Assembly (NCBI GenBank): GCA_002344525.1
Contig: DDTJ01000028.1
Location: 94,747 to 158,746 of the forward strand
DNA: 64,000 bases
Source: Akkermansiaceae bacterium UBA2367
Lineage (GTDB): Bacteria > Verrucomicrobiota > Verrucomicrobiia > Verrucomicrobiales > DEV007
Direction: 5' to 3'
Numbering within the stretch: position 1 is the first letter of the stretch; each line of letters starts with the position of its first letter. The notes under the pieces were generated by a model, which worked only from the letters and a program-made list of their open reading frames with translations, was not told the origin of the DNA and did no database searches. Position numbers and translations under genes: made by a program. Of this stretch, positions 1-9,074 are shown piece by piece.

Positions 1-2
1 AC

Positions 3-1130
3 AACACGGCCAAGACCGACGTGACCCGCCGCCGTCTTGAGAATATGAACTACTTCTCCAGCGTCGAGGTGATGCCGGTGGACACCAGCTACATCGACGA
101 GAAGGATCTCCTCATCCGCGTGGTTGAGAAGCCCACCGGCTCCATCAACTTCGGGGCGGGCTTCAGCTCCATCGACAGCCTCACCGGCTTCTTCGAGCTG
201 ACCCAGTCCAACTTCGATCTTTTCGATTGGCCGCATCTCACTGGTGGAGGCCAGCGCTTCCGCCTCAACGTCCGGGCCGGTTCCGAGCGCACGGACGCCA
301 GCATCTCCATCACCGAGCCTTGGTTCCTCGGTCAGCGCCTCGCCCTCACCACCGAGGCCTACTACCGCGACCTCCAGTTCCTGAGCACCCAGTATGACCA
401 GACCAATGTCGGGGGGCTGATCTCCCTGCGCAAGTCCGTTGGCGAGCACACTTACGTCGTGGGCGATTTCCGCGTCGAGCAGATCGAGATCGACGCCGCA
501 CCGACCGCCACTGCCCTCTTCTTGGCCGAGGAAGGCGAGTTCATCAAGAGTTCGTTCGAGGCCAGGATCGTGCATGACACGCGCGACAACGTCTTCCTGC
601 CGCGCGAAGGACACAAGGTCTCCGCCGGCTTCGAATTCGTCGGACTCGGCGGCGATGTCGACGACACCATCGTGTCGATCAGCGGGGCGCAGTACTTCAC
701 CCTGCCCCGCGACATCATCCTCAGCTTCAGCGGCGAGTTCAACCACTCCACCGACGGCAATCACATCTTCACCCGCCACCACCTCGGCGGAGCCAACAAC
801 CTGCGAGGCTTCGACTACCGTGACGTGGGTCCGCGCGATCCGGGGAGCAACGAGACCCTCGGTGGCAGGACCTCGTGGTATGGCACGGCCGAGGTCACTG
901 TACCCATCGTCGAGAAGATCCGGGCAGCCCTCTTCTACGATGTCGGCGAAGTCAGCGACGGCCCCGCTGGTTCTGTTGGTGGCGGGATCAATTCCGACTG
1001 GGGTATCGGCCTTCGCCTCTTCGTGCTAGGCAGCGCACCGGTCCGTCTCGACTACGCCTTCCCCGTTCAAGCGGACGCCTTCAACGACGGCGGTGGTCGC
1101 TTCCAGTTCACGATGGGGGCGACGTTCTGA
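3..1130 (+). CDS. bamA: BamA outer-membrane assembly factor, C-terminal part (5' truncated by window edge)
   Basis: This is the central insertase of the BAM complex, which folds beta-barrel proteins into the outer membrane. The reading frame is open from the first bases, so the gene starts outside the window. The first 35 or so visible residues are the end of the last POTRA domain. The rest is the 16-strand barrel, with alternating aromatic/polar strands, the conserved LRGFDYRDVGPRD segment (the family's (V/L)RGF loop-6 motif) near residue 265, and a C-terminal phenylalanine in GATF. ompH and lpxD follow on the same strand, the order found in many Gram-negative bacteria. Confidence is high for the family; the missing POTRA domains cannot be assessed. 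Confidence 0.95.
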   Translation, partial: NTAKTDVTRRRLENMNYFSSVEVMPVDTSYIDEKDLLIRVVEKPTGSINFGAGFSSIDSLTGFFELTQSNFDLFDWPHLTGGGQRFRLNVRAGSERTDASISITEPWFLGQRLALTTEAYYRDLQFLSTQYDQTNVGGLISLRKSVGEHTYVVGDFRVEQIEIDAAPTATALFLAEEGEFIKSSFEARIVHDTRDNVFLPREGHKVSAGFEFVGLGGDVDDTIVSISGAQYFTLPRDIILSFSGEFNHSTDGNHIFTRHHLGGANNLRGFDYRDVGPRDPGSNETLGGRTSWYGTAEVTVPIVEKIRAALFYDVGEVSDGPAGSVGGGINSDWGIGLRLFVLGSAPVRLDYAFPVQADAFNDGGGRFQFTMGATF

Positions 1131-1260
1131 TCCAGTTGGGGGCTTCGGGGACTTTTTCTAAGATTCCCCGGCTCCGCTTCGTTTGATCAAGTGCCGCCGA
1201 GGCGAACGACGTATTTCCACGCATCGTCCCGGTCGATTCAACCTTTCCGAAACCAACCCC

Positions 1261-1875
1261 ATGAAACGCCATCTGCCCTGCCTGCTCGCCATCCTCCTGC
1301 CCTTCGCCGTCAACGCGCAGGAGTTGAAGATCGCCGTCGTCGATATGCAGGAGGCGCTGAACAAATACTACAAGACCGAGATCCAAGTGAAGCAGATCAA
1401 CGATCTCGCCGATGAGAAGCGCAAGAACCTCGACGAGCGTTCCGCGGCTTACCAGCAGATGACCAACCAAGCGGCCGAGCTGGATGCCGTCTACAAGGAT
1501 ACTCTGTTGGCCGAACCCAAACGCAAGGAGGCTCTTGAGAAACTTCAAGTGCTGTTGCAAGAACGCGCCGCCAAGGGCAAGGAGATCAGCGACGCCCAGC
1601 GGAAGGCCTCGACTGAGGTGATGACCGCCCGTCAAGAGATGGAGGAGACCCTCGTCGGCGAGATCAAGAAGACCGTCGACGCCCTCGTGCAGGCGCAGGG
1701 TCTCGATCTCGTCTTCGACAAATCCTTCCTGCCCAAGGCGAACAAGGCGATCCTCTACACCTCTCCCAACGTGAAGGATCTCACCGAGGAGGTGGTGGCC
1801 ACTCTCAATGCGGACGCTCCCGCCGGTGCGACGACCTCGGCGAAACCGGCCACTGAGACTTCCGGGACGAACTGA
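1261..1875 (+). CDS. OmpH/Skp family periplasmic chaperone
   Basis: This is a 204-residue periplasmic holdase that carries unfolded outer-membrane proteins to BamA. I chose the ATG at 1261 because it opens a clean signal peptide (MKRHLPCLLAILLPFAVNAQ) directly followed by the typical ELKIAVVDMQEAL strand of the OmpH family; the frame is open further upstream but without a sensible N-terminus. Residues 40-150 are strongly charged and helical with long runs of K/E/Q, as expected for the tentacle-like coiled-coil arms. The tail (about residue 185 on) is Ala/Thr-rich and low complexity. It lies between bamA and lpxD, consistent with a shared role in outer-membrane biogenesis. Confidence 0.92.
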   Translation: MKRHLPCLLAILLPFAVNAQELKIAVVDMQEALNKYYKTEIQVKQINDLADEKRKNLDERSAAYQQMTNQAAELDAVYKDTLLAEPKRKEALEKLQVLLQERAAKGKEISDAQRKASTEVMTARQEMEETLVGEIKKTVDALVQAQGLDLVFDKSFLPKANKAILYTSPNVKDLTEEVVATLNADAPAGATTSAKPATETSGTN

Positions 1876-1928
1876 GGCCCTGCCCCAAGGCGCACCCCGC
1901 CTGACCGGGGGATGTCGGTCCTGCTTCG

Positions 1929-2966
1929 ATGAAAACCACGGTCGGAGAGGTCGCGTCGATGGTCGACGGTGTGCTGTTGCGGGGCGCCGCCGACCGCGAG
2001 TTGAACAACTTCGCCGCCCTCGACCAAGCCGACGCCTCTTGCGTCAGCTTCTACGGCAATCCGAAATATCGCGAGCAGCTCGCCCGTACCCGCGCCGGGC
2101 TCGTCCTCGTGCCAGATGGCGACCACGAGGCTCCGCACGCTGCGGCCCTCGTCCGCGTCACCAATCCGGTCATTGCCTTCGACCGGATCGTCCGGGCCTA
2201 CGGCACCCTGCCGCCGCCCTTCGAGCCGGGTGTTTCCCCCGCCGCCTTCGTCCATCCCGAGGCCGTGCTCGACCCTGCCCTCGTCTCGGTGGGGCCAAAC
2301 GCTTCGGTGTTGCGGGGGGCCAAGGTCGGGAAAGGAACCCGTATCGGCGTCGGCGCGGTGATCGGGGAAGGGGCGGAGATCGGGGCGGACTGCGTCATCG
2401 CCCCGAATGCGACGATCTGCCAAGGCTGTGTGGTCGGGAACCGCGTCATCCTCCATCCGGGCGTCGTGATCGGGGCGGATGGATTCGGCTTCGAATTCGT
2501 CGACGGTCGCCATCGCAAGATCGAGCAGCTCGGCATCGTACGCATCGGCGACGATGTCGAGATCGGGGCCTCGACCACGGTGGACCGGGCCCGCTTCGGC
2601 GAGACCGTGATCGGCGGGGGCACCAAGATCGACAACCAAGTCCAGATCGGTCACAACTGCCTGATCGGGAAGCACTGCATCATCGTCGCACAGACCGGCA
2701 TCTCCGGCAGCACCCGCATCGGGGACTACGTCGTGCTCGCGGCCCAATGTGGGGTGGCGGGGCATCTCGTTATCGCCGACCGCATCACCTTTGGAGGGCG
2801 CAGCGGAGTCATTTCCTCGATCGAAGAGCCGGGAGGCACCTACTTCGGCTATCCCGCGCGGACGCTGAAGGAGGACCGCCGCGACGCGATGCGCGTCAAG
2901 CAGCTCGGCAGCCTGCTGAAGCGGGTCAAGGATATCGAAGCGCGTCTCGGAGACGGGGTGGATTAG
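1929..2966 (+). CDS. lpxD: UDP-3-O-(3-hydroxymyristoyl)glucosamine N-acyltransferase
   Basis: LpxD adds the second, N-linked acyl chain to UDP-3-O-acyl-glucosamine in lipid A synthesis. The 345-residue length fits the family. Residues 1-95 form the uridine-binding N-terminal domain (FAALDQADASCVSFYGNPKY). From about residue 100 to 310 there is a long run of hexapeptide repeats (IGVGAVIGEGAEIGADCVI and onward) building a left-handed beta helix. The QVQIGHNCLIG segment carries the histidine expected at the catalytic position. The short C-terminal helix KQLGSLLKRVKDIEARL is also typical. It follows ompH by 53 bp. The lpxC/fabZ/lpxA genes that often follow are not in the window. Confidence 0.96.
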   Translation: MKTTVGEVASMVDGVLLRGAADRELNNFAALDQADASCVSFYGNPKYREQLARTRAGLVLVPDGDHEAPHAAALVRVTNPVIAFDRIVRAYGTLPPPFEPGVSPAAFVHPEAVLDPALVSVGPNASVLRGAKVGKGTRIGVGAVIGEGAEIGADCVIAPNATICQGCVVGNRVILHPGVVIGADGFGFEFVDGRHRKIEQLGIVRIGDDVEIGASTTVDRARFGETVIGGGTKIDNQVQIGHNCLIGKHCIIVAQTGISGSTRIGDYVVLAAQCGVAGHLVIADRITFGGRSGVISSIEEPGGTYFGYPARTLKEDRRDAMRVKQLGSLLKRVKDIEARLGDGVD

Positions 2967-3091
2967 GAGGCGTCCTCCAACCTTGGAGTTGAAGCGTCGC
3001 ATGGAAGTTTCCAGTATATATCAACTCTCAACCCGCCAGCGGCGGAGTTGACACCATGGCCCGAGGAGGCGATAGGAATCCTCCCGGTCAC

Positions 3092-4339
3092 ATGGATCGA
3101 AGGCAGTTTATCGTCCGCTCATTGGGAAGCTCCGCCGCGTGTGGTCTTCCGGGAGCGGGATTTGGATCGGACGAGGCTGCGTCTCCGCCAGACGCCTTGC
3201 GTGTCGACGCCGATTTCCCCGGTGGCAACGTGAGGCTTGGGGGAATCCGGAAGGATGGGATCGAAGTCGCCCCGGACCTCCGAGACACGAAGGGAAATTG
3301 GTTCTACTGGAATTTCCGCGTGCGGGGCGCTGGAGGGCGGACTCTGCGCTTCGAGTTCCCGAACGAGCGTTTGATCGGGGCGAGGGGACCCGCGATCAGC
3401 GTCGATGGCGGGCGCACATGGCGTTGGCAGGGGGAGGCGTTTCCCGCCTCGGCCTCGTTCGAGCACGCCTTCGACGGCATGGTGGCCGAAACGCGTTTTG
3501 CGATGACTTTCCCCTACACGGTTGCCGACTTGGACGAGTTCCTGCGCGGTCGCGAGGGAAAGGGGAATCTCGAACGCCAGGTCCTGTGCCGCAGCCGGAA
3601 GGGGAGGGAGATACCCCTGCTCAAGCTGGGGCGGCTCGACGACGGTTTCTCCTGCTCCCTGCTCGTCACCGCCCGCCAGCACGCCTGTGAAACGATGGCC
3701 AGTTTCGTGGTCGAGGGCCTGATCGACGCGGTCTTGGCGGACGACGCGACGGGACAGTGGCTTCGCGAGCATGCGAGGATCCATGTGGTGCCGCTGACGG
3801 ACTTCGACGGAGTGGAGGACGGGGACCAAGGCAAGAACCGCACCCCCTACGACCACAACCGCGACTACGGGGAAGGGGAGGATCCCCTCTACCCGGAAGT
3901 CGGGGAGATCCGTCGGCTGGCGCCCATCTGGAGCGGAAGCCGTCCGTGGGTGTTCATGGACATGCATTGCCCCTATATCCGAGGGGGGATCAACGAGGTC
4001 GTCTATCAGGTGGGGAGCGTGGATCCGAAGCACTGGGAAAGACAGCAGGTGTTCGCCCGCCTCGTCGAAGCCGAGAGGCGCGGTGCGTTGCTCTATTCCC
4101 CGTCGGACGATCTGCCATTCGGAGTCTCTTGGAATGTCGCCGCCGCCGGTCTTGCCAAAACCGCCGCGAGCTGGATGTCCCGGCAGGCGGGCAACGAGCT
4201 TTCCACCACTTGGGAGATTCCCTACGCCAATGCAGGAGGGGCCGAGGTAAACGTCACGTCGTGCCGGGATTTCGGCGCGGGCTTGGCGGCGGCGGTGCGA
4301 CGGTATCTCGGCGAGAGGGTTCTGCGGGAGGGGGCATGA
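3092..4339 (+). CDS. M14-family zinc carboxypeptidase-like protein, Tat-type signal
   Basis: This is a 415-residue predicted exported metallopeptidase of the M14 (zinc carboxypeptidase) type. I start at the ATG at 3092 because it gives MDRRQFIVRSLGSSAACG, a Tat-like twin-arginine leader; an in-frame ATG lies 12 codons upstream. Residues 30-150 look like the beta-sandwich domain that precedes the catalytic domain in cytosolic-carboxypeptidase-like members (NWFYWNFRVRGAGGRTLRFEF). HACE near residue 197 is the HxxE zinc motif, and MDMHC near residue 291 supplies the third ligand. The Asn-Pro-Asp-like loop (TDFDGVEDGDQGKNR) is degenerate. The substrate is unknown. Neighbours give no clear operon. 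Confidence 0.75.
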   Translation: MDRRQFIVRSLGSSAACGLPGAGFGSDEAASPPDALRVDADFPGGNVRLGGIRKDGIEVAPDLRDTKGNWFYWNFRVRGAGGRTLRFEFPNERLIGARGPAISVDGGRTWRWQGEAFPASASFEHAFDGMVAETRFAMTFPYTVADLDEFLRGREGKGNLERQVLCRSRKGREIPLLKLGRLDDGFSCSLLVTARQHACETMASFVVEGLIDAVLADDATGQWLREHARIHVVPLTDFDGVEDGDQGKNRTPYDHNRDYGEGEDPLYPEVGEIRRLAPIWSGSRPWVFMDMHCPYIRGGINEVVYQVGSVDPKHWERQQVFARLVEAERRGALLYSPSDDLPFGVSWNVAAAGLAKTAASWMSRQAGNELSTTWEIPYANAGGAEVNVTSCRDFGAGLAAAVRRYLGERVLREGA

Positions 4340-4400
4340 CGCGGAGGCATCGGCAGGCGTGGAAGGCGCAAAGCCTCGGGCAATTCCTTGGCGAGACCCT

Positions 4401-5510
4401 ATGAAACCCGAGGAACAGGAGCCGCCCCGCCAAACGCCACCGCCGGAGCCGGAGGGTCCCGGTCGTCGCGTGCTGGCCTTCCTGTTCTGCTTGGCTTGGC
4501 TGACGCCACTGTTTCTCTGCTTGGAGTTCTGGCTCGCCTTTCCGTGGCTTCTCCTCCTGCTGCTCCCCGCCGTTTGGTTCGCCTCCGGGTTGCGGCGCAA
4601 GGCGTGGCTCCGCTTCGTCATCGCGACCGGCACCCTGCTGGGTTCGCTGTTCGGACGCGCCATGGAGGGTTGGGAAGGGGCTGTCTGGGGCGCGCTGATC
4701 GGCCTTGTCGGCGGATTCCTAGTCGCTTGGTATTCGCTCTGGCTGCTTCGACGAATTCCAGACCGTTGGGGGTCGTTGGTCGGCTGGTCCCTCCTCGGCG
4801 TCGCCTTCACCCTGCTCCCCCTGCTCTTCGCCATCCGGATGTCCGCAGGTCGGTTCGACGACGACGACAGCCCTTTCGTGATCCTCGCCGTCGCTTACGG
4901 CCTGTTCCATGCCAAGGCCAAGGGGTGGTGGCGCTTCCCCTTCGTCGCGGAGCAAGTGAGGCCCGTGGTCGTCTCCTGGTTCCGCTTTTGGACGGGGCGG
5001 GGCGTCCTGCCTTGGGTGGTCGCCTTCCTCGTCGCGGGGATCGTCGCCGGACCGGCCGGGAGCCATTTCACAACGAGCGCCGGGGAGGGGCGGCTTTCCA
5101 TCGTATTGGATCGTATTTCATACCTCTGGCCCGGCCTCTTCGTTCTGGCCGCCGCCGCAAGCTGGGTCTGTTCCCGGAAAGATCCGCCGAACCCCCTCCA
5201 TCGCGTCCTTTGCGCCTTCGTCTTTTGGGCGGGCCTCGCCGTGATTGTCTCCCATCTCCGCCATCACGCGGAGATCACGCCGGAGCATTTGCATCTGCGC
5301 CACGGCCTCTGGCGGTCCGTCAGCGTGTCTCGGGAGGATGTCGCCACCCTCGAAACAGGAACCTACCGCGGTCGCCGGACCTCGGGCACGTTCCCGATTC
5401 TCGTGACCCGCTCCGGCAAGCGACATTCCCTTCGATCGCCCTACGATCATGTCCTTCGCGACCATCTCGTGGAACACTGGGGGCTGCCCGTCCTCCCGGA
5501 CTCCCGCTGA
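4401..5510 (+). CDS. polytopic membrane protein of unknown function
   Basis: I do not recognise this 369-residue protein. It starts with a proline/glutamate-rich cytoplasmic stretch (about 25 residues), then shows about seven hydrophobic segments, for example VLAFLFCLAWLTPLFLCL, GALIGLVGGFLVAWYSLWLL, LLGVAFTLLPLLFAI, VLPWVVAFLVAGIVAG, LFVLAAAASWVC and FWAGLAVIVSHL. The last 70 residues are soluble and may form a small beta domain (REDVATLETGTYRGRRTSGTFPILVTRSGKRH). The ATG at 4401 was chosen because the upstream extension overlaps nothing conserved and is Arg/Pro biased. It follows the M14 peptidase gene by 61 bp on the same strand and may be co-transcribed. Confidence 0.7.
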   Translation: MKPEEQEPPRQTPPPEPEGPGRRVLAFLFCLAWLTPLFLCLEFWLAFPWLLLLLLPAVWFASGLRRKAWLRFVIATGTLLGSLFGRAMEGWEGAVWGALIGLVGGFLVAWYSLWLLRRIPDRWGSLVGWSLLGVAFTLLPLLFAIRMSAGRFDDDDSPFVILAVAYGLFHAKAKGWWRFPFVAEQVRPVVVSWFRFWTGRGVLPWVVAFLVAGIVAGPAGSHFTTSAGEGRLSIVLDRISYLWPGLFVLAAAASWVCSRKDPPNPLHRVLCAFVFWAGLAVIVSHLRHHAEITPEHLHLRHGLWRSVSVSREDVATLETGTYRGRRTSGTFPILVTRSGKRHSLRSPYDHVLRDHLVEHWGLPVLPDSR

Positions 5511-5642
5511 GGGGATGAGGAGGCGGGAGGGAGGAAAGATTGGGGAACGAAGCTTTCAGGCTGGCATCGGGAGGCGGGATAGGGTTCAATCTGGACATCT
5601 CCGAGTTCCCCTGCTTCCCCCCACCCTCACGCGACCCTCCTC

Positions 5643-6542
5643 ATGAAACTGTCGAAATCAGCCGCCGTCCTCGCCTTGCCCTTCGCGTTTTCAGCTTTCC
5701 TCTCCGCCGAGGAGGCGGACAAGGCATCGGTCTGGAAAATCTCCGACGCGGACTCGACGGTCTTCCTCGCCGGGTCGGTCCATCTCCTGCGCGAGAAGGA
5801 CCTGCCCATTCCCGAGGTCTTCGACCGGGTCTACGCCGAGGTCGATGAGCTGGTCTTCGAAGTCGATATGGGGGAGATGACGCGACCGGAGACGGCGCTG
5901 GAGATGCGCCGTCTCGGGGCGCTGCCGGAAGGGGAGGCTCTCAAGGACCGTTTCAAGCCGGAGACGATGGAGCGTCTGCGGGCATACTTGAAGGAGTTGG
6001 GGCTGCCGGAGGGGACCTTCGACTCCGTGAATCCCGGAATGGTCTTCATGATGTTCTCGTCCATGGAAGCCCTGCGGCAGGGGGCCAGACCGGACCTCGG
6101 GCTGGAGATGGTGTTTTACACGAAGAGCACCGGGGACGGCAAACCGAGCCGAGGTTTGGAAACCCTCGCCTACCAGATATCCTTGTTCACCGGACTGAAG
6201 GACTCCGACGTCGAGGAGTGGATCCATCGGTCCCTCGACGAAAGGGATCAGGCGGGAGAGATTTTCGACGCGCTGCTGGCGGCGTGGCGGAAGGGCGACG
6301 AGAAGGCCCTCGTGGCGGAGATCGAGAAGGACGCGAGCTTGTGGGGGCCGCTCCGCGAGGTGCTGCTGACGCAGCGCAACCGCAACTGGATTCCCGAGAT
6401 CGAGAAGGCCCTCGCCACGGATCGCGATGTGATGTTCCTCGTCGGTGCAGCCCATCTCGTCGGCGAAGGCAGCGTCGTCGAGCTGCTCCGCGAGAAGGGG
6501 CTGGAGGTGACGCAACTCGAGGGGCGAAAAGGCACGGAGTGA
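5643..6542 (+). CDS. TraB/GumN family protein
   Basis: This is a 299-residue protein of the TraB/GumN (erythromycin-esterase-like fold) family, members of which are metalloprotease-like. It begins with a signal peptide (MKLSKSAAVLALPFAFSAFLSAEE) and then has the family's first conserved motif, VFLAGSVHLLREKDLPIP, near residue 40. The second motif, FLVGAAHLVGEGSVVELLREKG, lies near residue 265. These GxxH and GAAHLxG motifs are the hallmark of the family and carry its conserved histidines. Length matches the family. It is probably periplasmic or lipid-anchored. A membrane protease-like CPBP gene follows after 60 bp. Substrate unknown. Confidence 0.85.
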   Translation: MKLSKSAAVLALPFAFSAFLSAEEADKASVWKISDADSTVFLAGSVHLLREKDLPIPEVFDRVYAEVDELVFEVDMGEMTRPETALEMRRLGALPEGEALKDRFKPETMERLRAYLKELGLPEGTFDSVNPGMVFMMFSSMEALRQGARPDLGLEMVFYTKSTGDGKPSRGLETLAYQISLFTGLKDSDVEEWIHRSLDERDQAGEIFDALLAAWRKGDEKALVAEIEKDASLWGPLREVLLTQRNRNWIPEIEKALATDRDVMFLVGAAHLVGEGSVVELLREKGLEVTQLEGRKGTE

Positions 6543-6601
6543 GCCGACCTCGATGACGGCCGGATCGGGCGTCCCGTTCCCTCCTTCGACCGTGGCGTCT
6601 C

Positions 6602-8002
6602 ATGCAAGCTTGGCAGCGACTCCCCAAACGCCCTGTGCTCACCGTCGCTCTCGGTCTTGCCACGCTCGGTCTCTTGGCCCTCCCCTACGCGCTCACGGAG
6701 ACGCGCTCCGAAAACGATGCCTTCGCCTTCACGCGTTGCGCCGATGCGACGGTGCTCGTCGGGATGGCCCGCGACCTTGAACCCGCCGCAAAGACGCCGC
6801 TTTTGGGCATCGACGACCCCGGCCTTCTCAAGGACGCGAGGGAAATCTTCGACCGGGCGACGGAGCGGGGTCGCTTTCCGAAAGAGGCCGGACGCCACTG
6901 GGCGCTGCTTTTCCACCAGCTCGGCGACACGACGAGGGCGGAGGCGGCCTTGGCGCTCGCCACGGAGGGGGAGGACGCCGACCCCGGCGCGACCCTCCTC
7001 GCTCAGCTTCTCGCCGGCGGTCCGGACCTCTCCGAGGACGAACTCGCCCGGCTCGCCGCCAAATACGAGAGCGACGATGGCGAGACCTTCCTGCCGGATT
7101 GGTATCTCCTGGCGACGCGCGGCGGGGACGCGTATCTCCTCGACTGGCTCGTGGAGCGAGGCCAACGCCTCATCCGGCGCGGAGCGGCGGCGCATCTGAT
7201 CGCCGTGGCCGCCTGTCTCGCCTCCCTCGGTTGCTGCCTCTGGTTCCTGCTCCATCGGGACCGTTTCCCTTCCCCGGCCAAAAGCCGCAATCGGCTGGAG
7301 CGGAGCTGGGGCATGTGGCGCTTCTTCCAGGAGTGGTTTGTTGCCGGAGCCCTCGCCCTCCTCGCCGCCGTCCTTCTCTTTTGGCCTCTATACGCCGCAG
7401 GGGCCTACGACTTGGGAAATTTCGCGATGTGGACCGTCGCGATGCTCCTTCCAGCGGGTTGGATGTTGCGCCGCCTGACCCCTGGCCTCCGACATGGGCT
7501 TGCCCATTTCCTCCCGGAACTGCGCAAGGGCAAAGAGGGAATCCCGAAGCGGAGCGCGGCCATCGGTTTCGCGTTCGGGATGCTGGGCTTCGGGGGGCTC
7601 GTGCTGGTCGGTCTGCCGCTGCACTGGAGCGGCCTCGGTTCCGACAGCCTCGGCGACGCGATCACGGCGGACCTCCTCGACCGCCGCCCCGGCATCCTCG
7701 TCGGATTTTTCGCCGCCGTGGTCCTCGCCCCGGTCTGCGAGGAGATCCTCTTCCGCGGCTTCCTCTTCGGGGCGCTCCGGTCGAGGCTCGGTTCGCTCTT
7801 CGCGGCGGTCGTCTCTTCGGCGGTCTTCGCGGTCCTGCACGGCTACTCGGTCGCCGGGCTCGGCGCGGTCTTCCTCTATGGCTTGGTCTTCGTTTGGCTC
7901 TACCAGCGCAGCGGGTCGCTGCTCCCCGGCATGGTCGCCCACGCGGTCTTCAATTTCACGGTGACTTGCCAGACCGTCGGGTGGTTCAGCCTGCATGATT
8001 AA
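6602..8002 (+). CDS. CPBP family intramembrane glutamic endopeptidase
   Basis: This 466-residue membrane protein ends in a CPBP (CAAX protease and bacteriocin-processing) domain. Residues 1-210 contain one N-terminal membrane segment followed by a soluble helical region that resembles degenerate TPR helices. The second half has about eight membrane segments. The diagnostic motif CEEILFRGFLFGAL (EExxxR) is near residue 380, a second helix has FAVLHGY with the conserved histidine, and the last motif is HAVFNFTV (HxxxN). These residues form the intramembrane active site in the family. It follows the TraB/GumN gene closely and may act with it in membrane protein quality control; that link is inference. 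Confidence 0.88.
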   Translation: MQAWQRLPKRPVLTVALGLATLGLLALPYALTETRSENDAFAFTRCADATVLVGMARDLEPAAKTPLLGIDDPGLLKDAREIFDRATERGRFPKEAGRHWALLFHQLGDTTRAEAALALATEGEDADPGATLLAQLLAGGPDLSEDELARLAAKYESDDGETFLPDWYLLATRGGDAYLLDWLVERGQRLIRRGAAAHLIAVAACLASLGCCLWFLLHRDRFPSPAKSRNRLERSWGMWRFFQEWFVAGALALLAAVLLFWPLYAAGAYDLGNFAMWTVAMLLPAGWMLRRLTPGLRHGLAHFLPELRKGKEGIPKRSAAIGFAFGMLGFGGLVLVGLPLHWSGLGSDSLGDAITADLLDRRPGILVGFFAAVVLAPVCEEILFRGFLFGALRSRLGSLFAAVVSSAVFAVLHGYSVAGLGAVFLYGLVFVWLYQRSGSLLPGMVAHAVFNFTVTCQTVGWFSLHD

Positions 8003-8070
8003 TTCCGCATGGTCAAATGGAGGGCCGGATGTTAACTTTCATCAGACTCGCCACCCAACCCTCTCTCGTC

Positions 8071-8853
8071 ATGAAACCGACCCTCTTTGCCCTCCTCGCC
8101 TCCGCCGCCCTCCTGCCCGCGACCCTCTCCGCCGCCGTTGTGGGCAAGGTCATCGAATACCCCATCGGAGAAGTCCTCTGCGAGGGCTGGCACGCCTACG
8201 ACGACGCTGTCGAGGGGAAACGCCCCTCCATCCTCGTCGTCCACCAGTGGACCGGGCTCTCGGACTACGAGAAGATGCGGGCCGAACAGCTCGTCGCCCT
8301 CGGCTACAACGTCTTCGTTCTCGACATCTACGGCAAGGGCATCCGTCCCCAGCCGCCCGAATCGGGCAAGGAGGCGGGCAAATACAAGGAGGACCGCGCC
8401 CTTTTCCGCAAGCGCCTTGAGGCCGGGTTGCAAGTCCTGCGCGGCCTGCCGCAGACCGATTCCGGAAAGATCGCGGCGATCGGCTACTGCTTCGGCGGCA
8501 CTGGCGTGCTCGAGCTCGCCCGCGCCGGGGCGGCTATCGCGGGCGTCGTGAGCTTCCACGGCGGCCTCGGCACCCCGACGCCGGACGATGCGAAGAACAT
8601 CACCTGCGAAGTGCTCGTCCTGCACGGGGCTGACGACCCCTACGTTCCCCCGGCGGAGGTCGAGGCCTTCCACGGCGAGATGAAGGCGGCGGAGGTGAAA
8701 TACGAGTTCGTCGCCTATCCCGGCGCGGTCCATTCCTTCACCCAGAAGAAGGCGGGCGACGATCCCTCGAAGGGGGTCGCCTATCAAGCTGAGGCCGACG
8801 CGAAGTCGTGGGAGGCGATGAAGGCCTTTTTCGCGAAGGTCTTCGGGAGCTGA
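8071..8853 (+). CDS. exported dienelactone hydrolase family protein
   Basis: This is a 260-residue alpha/beta hydrolase of the dienelactone hydrolase type. The ATG at 8071 opens a good signal peptide (MKPTLFALLASAALLPATLSA), which is why I prefer it to the ATGs 14 and 18 codons upstream. The nucleophile elbow is GYCFGG (about residue 137), with Cys at the nucleophile position as in true dienelactone hydrolases. The acid is in HGADDPYVP and the histidine in GAVHSFTQ. Many such secreted paralogs in this phylum have unknown ester substrates. It ends 55 bp before the tRNA-Ala gene. Confidence 0.88.
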   Translation: MKPTLFALLASAALLPATLSAAVVGKVIEYPIGEVLCEGWHAYDDAVEGKRPSILVVHQWTGLSDYEKMRAEQLVALGYNVFVLDIYGKGIRPQPPESGKEAGKYKEDRALFRKRLEAGLQVLRGLPQTDSGKIAAIGYCFGGTGVLELARAGAAIAGVVSFHGGLGTPTPDDAKNITCEVLVLHGADDPYVPPAEVEAFHGEMKAAEVKYEFVAYPGAVHSFTQKKAGDDPSKGVAYQAEADAKSWEAMKAFFAKVFGS

Positions 8854-8861
8854 GGAGAAAC

Positions 8862-8890
8862 TTGCCACGGGCGCGGTTTCCGTCTATGGT
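8862..8890 (+). promoter_or_regulatory. sigma-70 type promoter of tRNA-Ala
   Basis: A TTGCCA -35 box (8862-8867) and a TATGGT -10 box (8885-8890) are separated by exactly 17 bp. The predicted start falls near 8897, about 12 bp before the mature tRNA. The sequence after the -10 box is GC-rich (CCCGCCCCGG), the type of discriminator associated with stringent control of stable RNA promoters. Position and spacing are seen directly; activity is inferred. Confidence 0.7.
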
Positions 8891-8908
8891 CCCGCCCCGG
8901 TCCAAAAA

Positions 8909-8981
8909 GGGGCATTAGCTCAGTTGGTAGAGCGTCTCGTTCGCAATGAGAAGGTCAGCGGTTCGAATCCGCTATGCTCCA
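8909..8981 (+). tRNA. tRNA-Ala (anticodon CGC)
   Basis: This is a complete 73-nt cloverleaf. The acceptor is GGGGCAT paired with ATGCTCC, and it contains the G3-U70 wobble pair that is the alanine identity element. The D arm is GCTC-AGTTGGTA-GAGC. The anticodon arm is TCTCG/TGAGA around loop TTCGCAA, giving anticodon CGC (reads GCG). The variable loop is AGGTC, and the T arm is AGCGG-TTCGAAT-CCGCT. The discriminator is A. The 3' CCA is not encoded. Confidence 0.97.
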
Positions 8982-9040
8982 TTTCCTTTTTCCTCGAATT
9001 TCGTCAAACAACGTCCGAGTTCTTGCCATCCCCTTGGTGC

Positions 9041-9069
9041 TTGACGGGCGATAGCAACGATAGCAGATT
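9041..9069 (+). promoter_or_regulatory. putative promoter and operator of the toxin-antitoxin pair
   Basis: TTGACG (9041-9046) and CAGATT (9064-9069) are spaced 17 bp. The spacer carries two copies of CGATAGCA, at 9049-9056 and 9058-9065, with a 9-bp period. Short direct repeats inside the promoter are a plausible binding site for a ribbon-helix-helix antitoxin dimer. If the promoter is right, transcription would start on or next to the ATG at 9075, giving a leaderless message. The -10 box is weak, so confidence is moderate. Confidence 0.45.
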
Positions 9070-9074
9070 GTTCC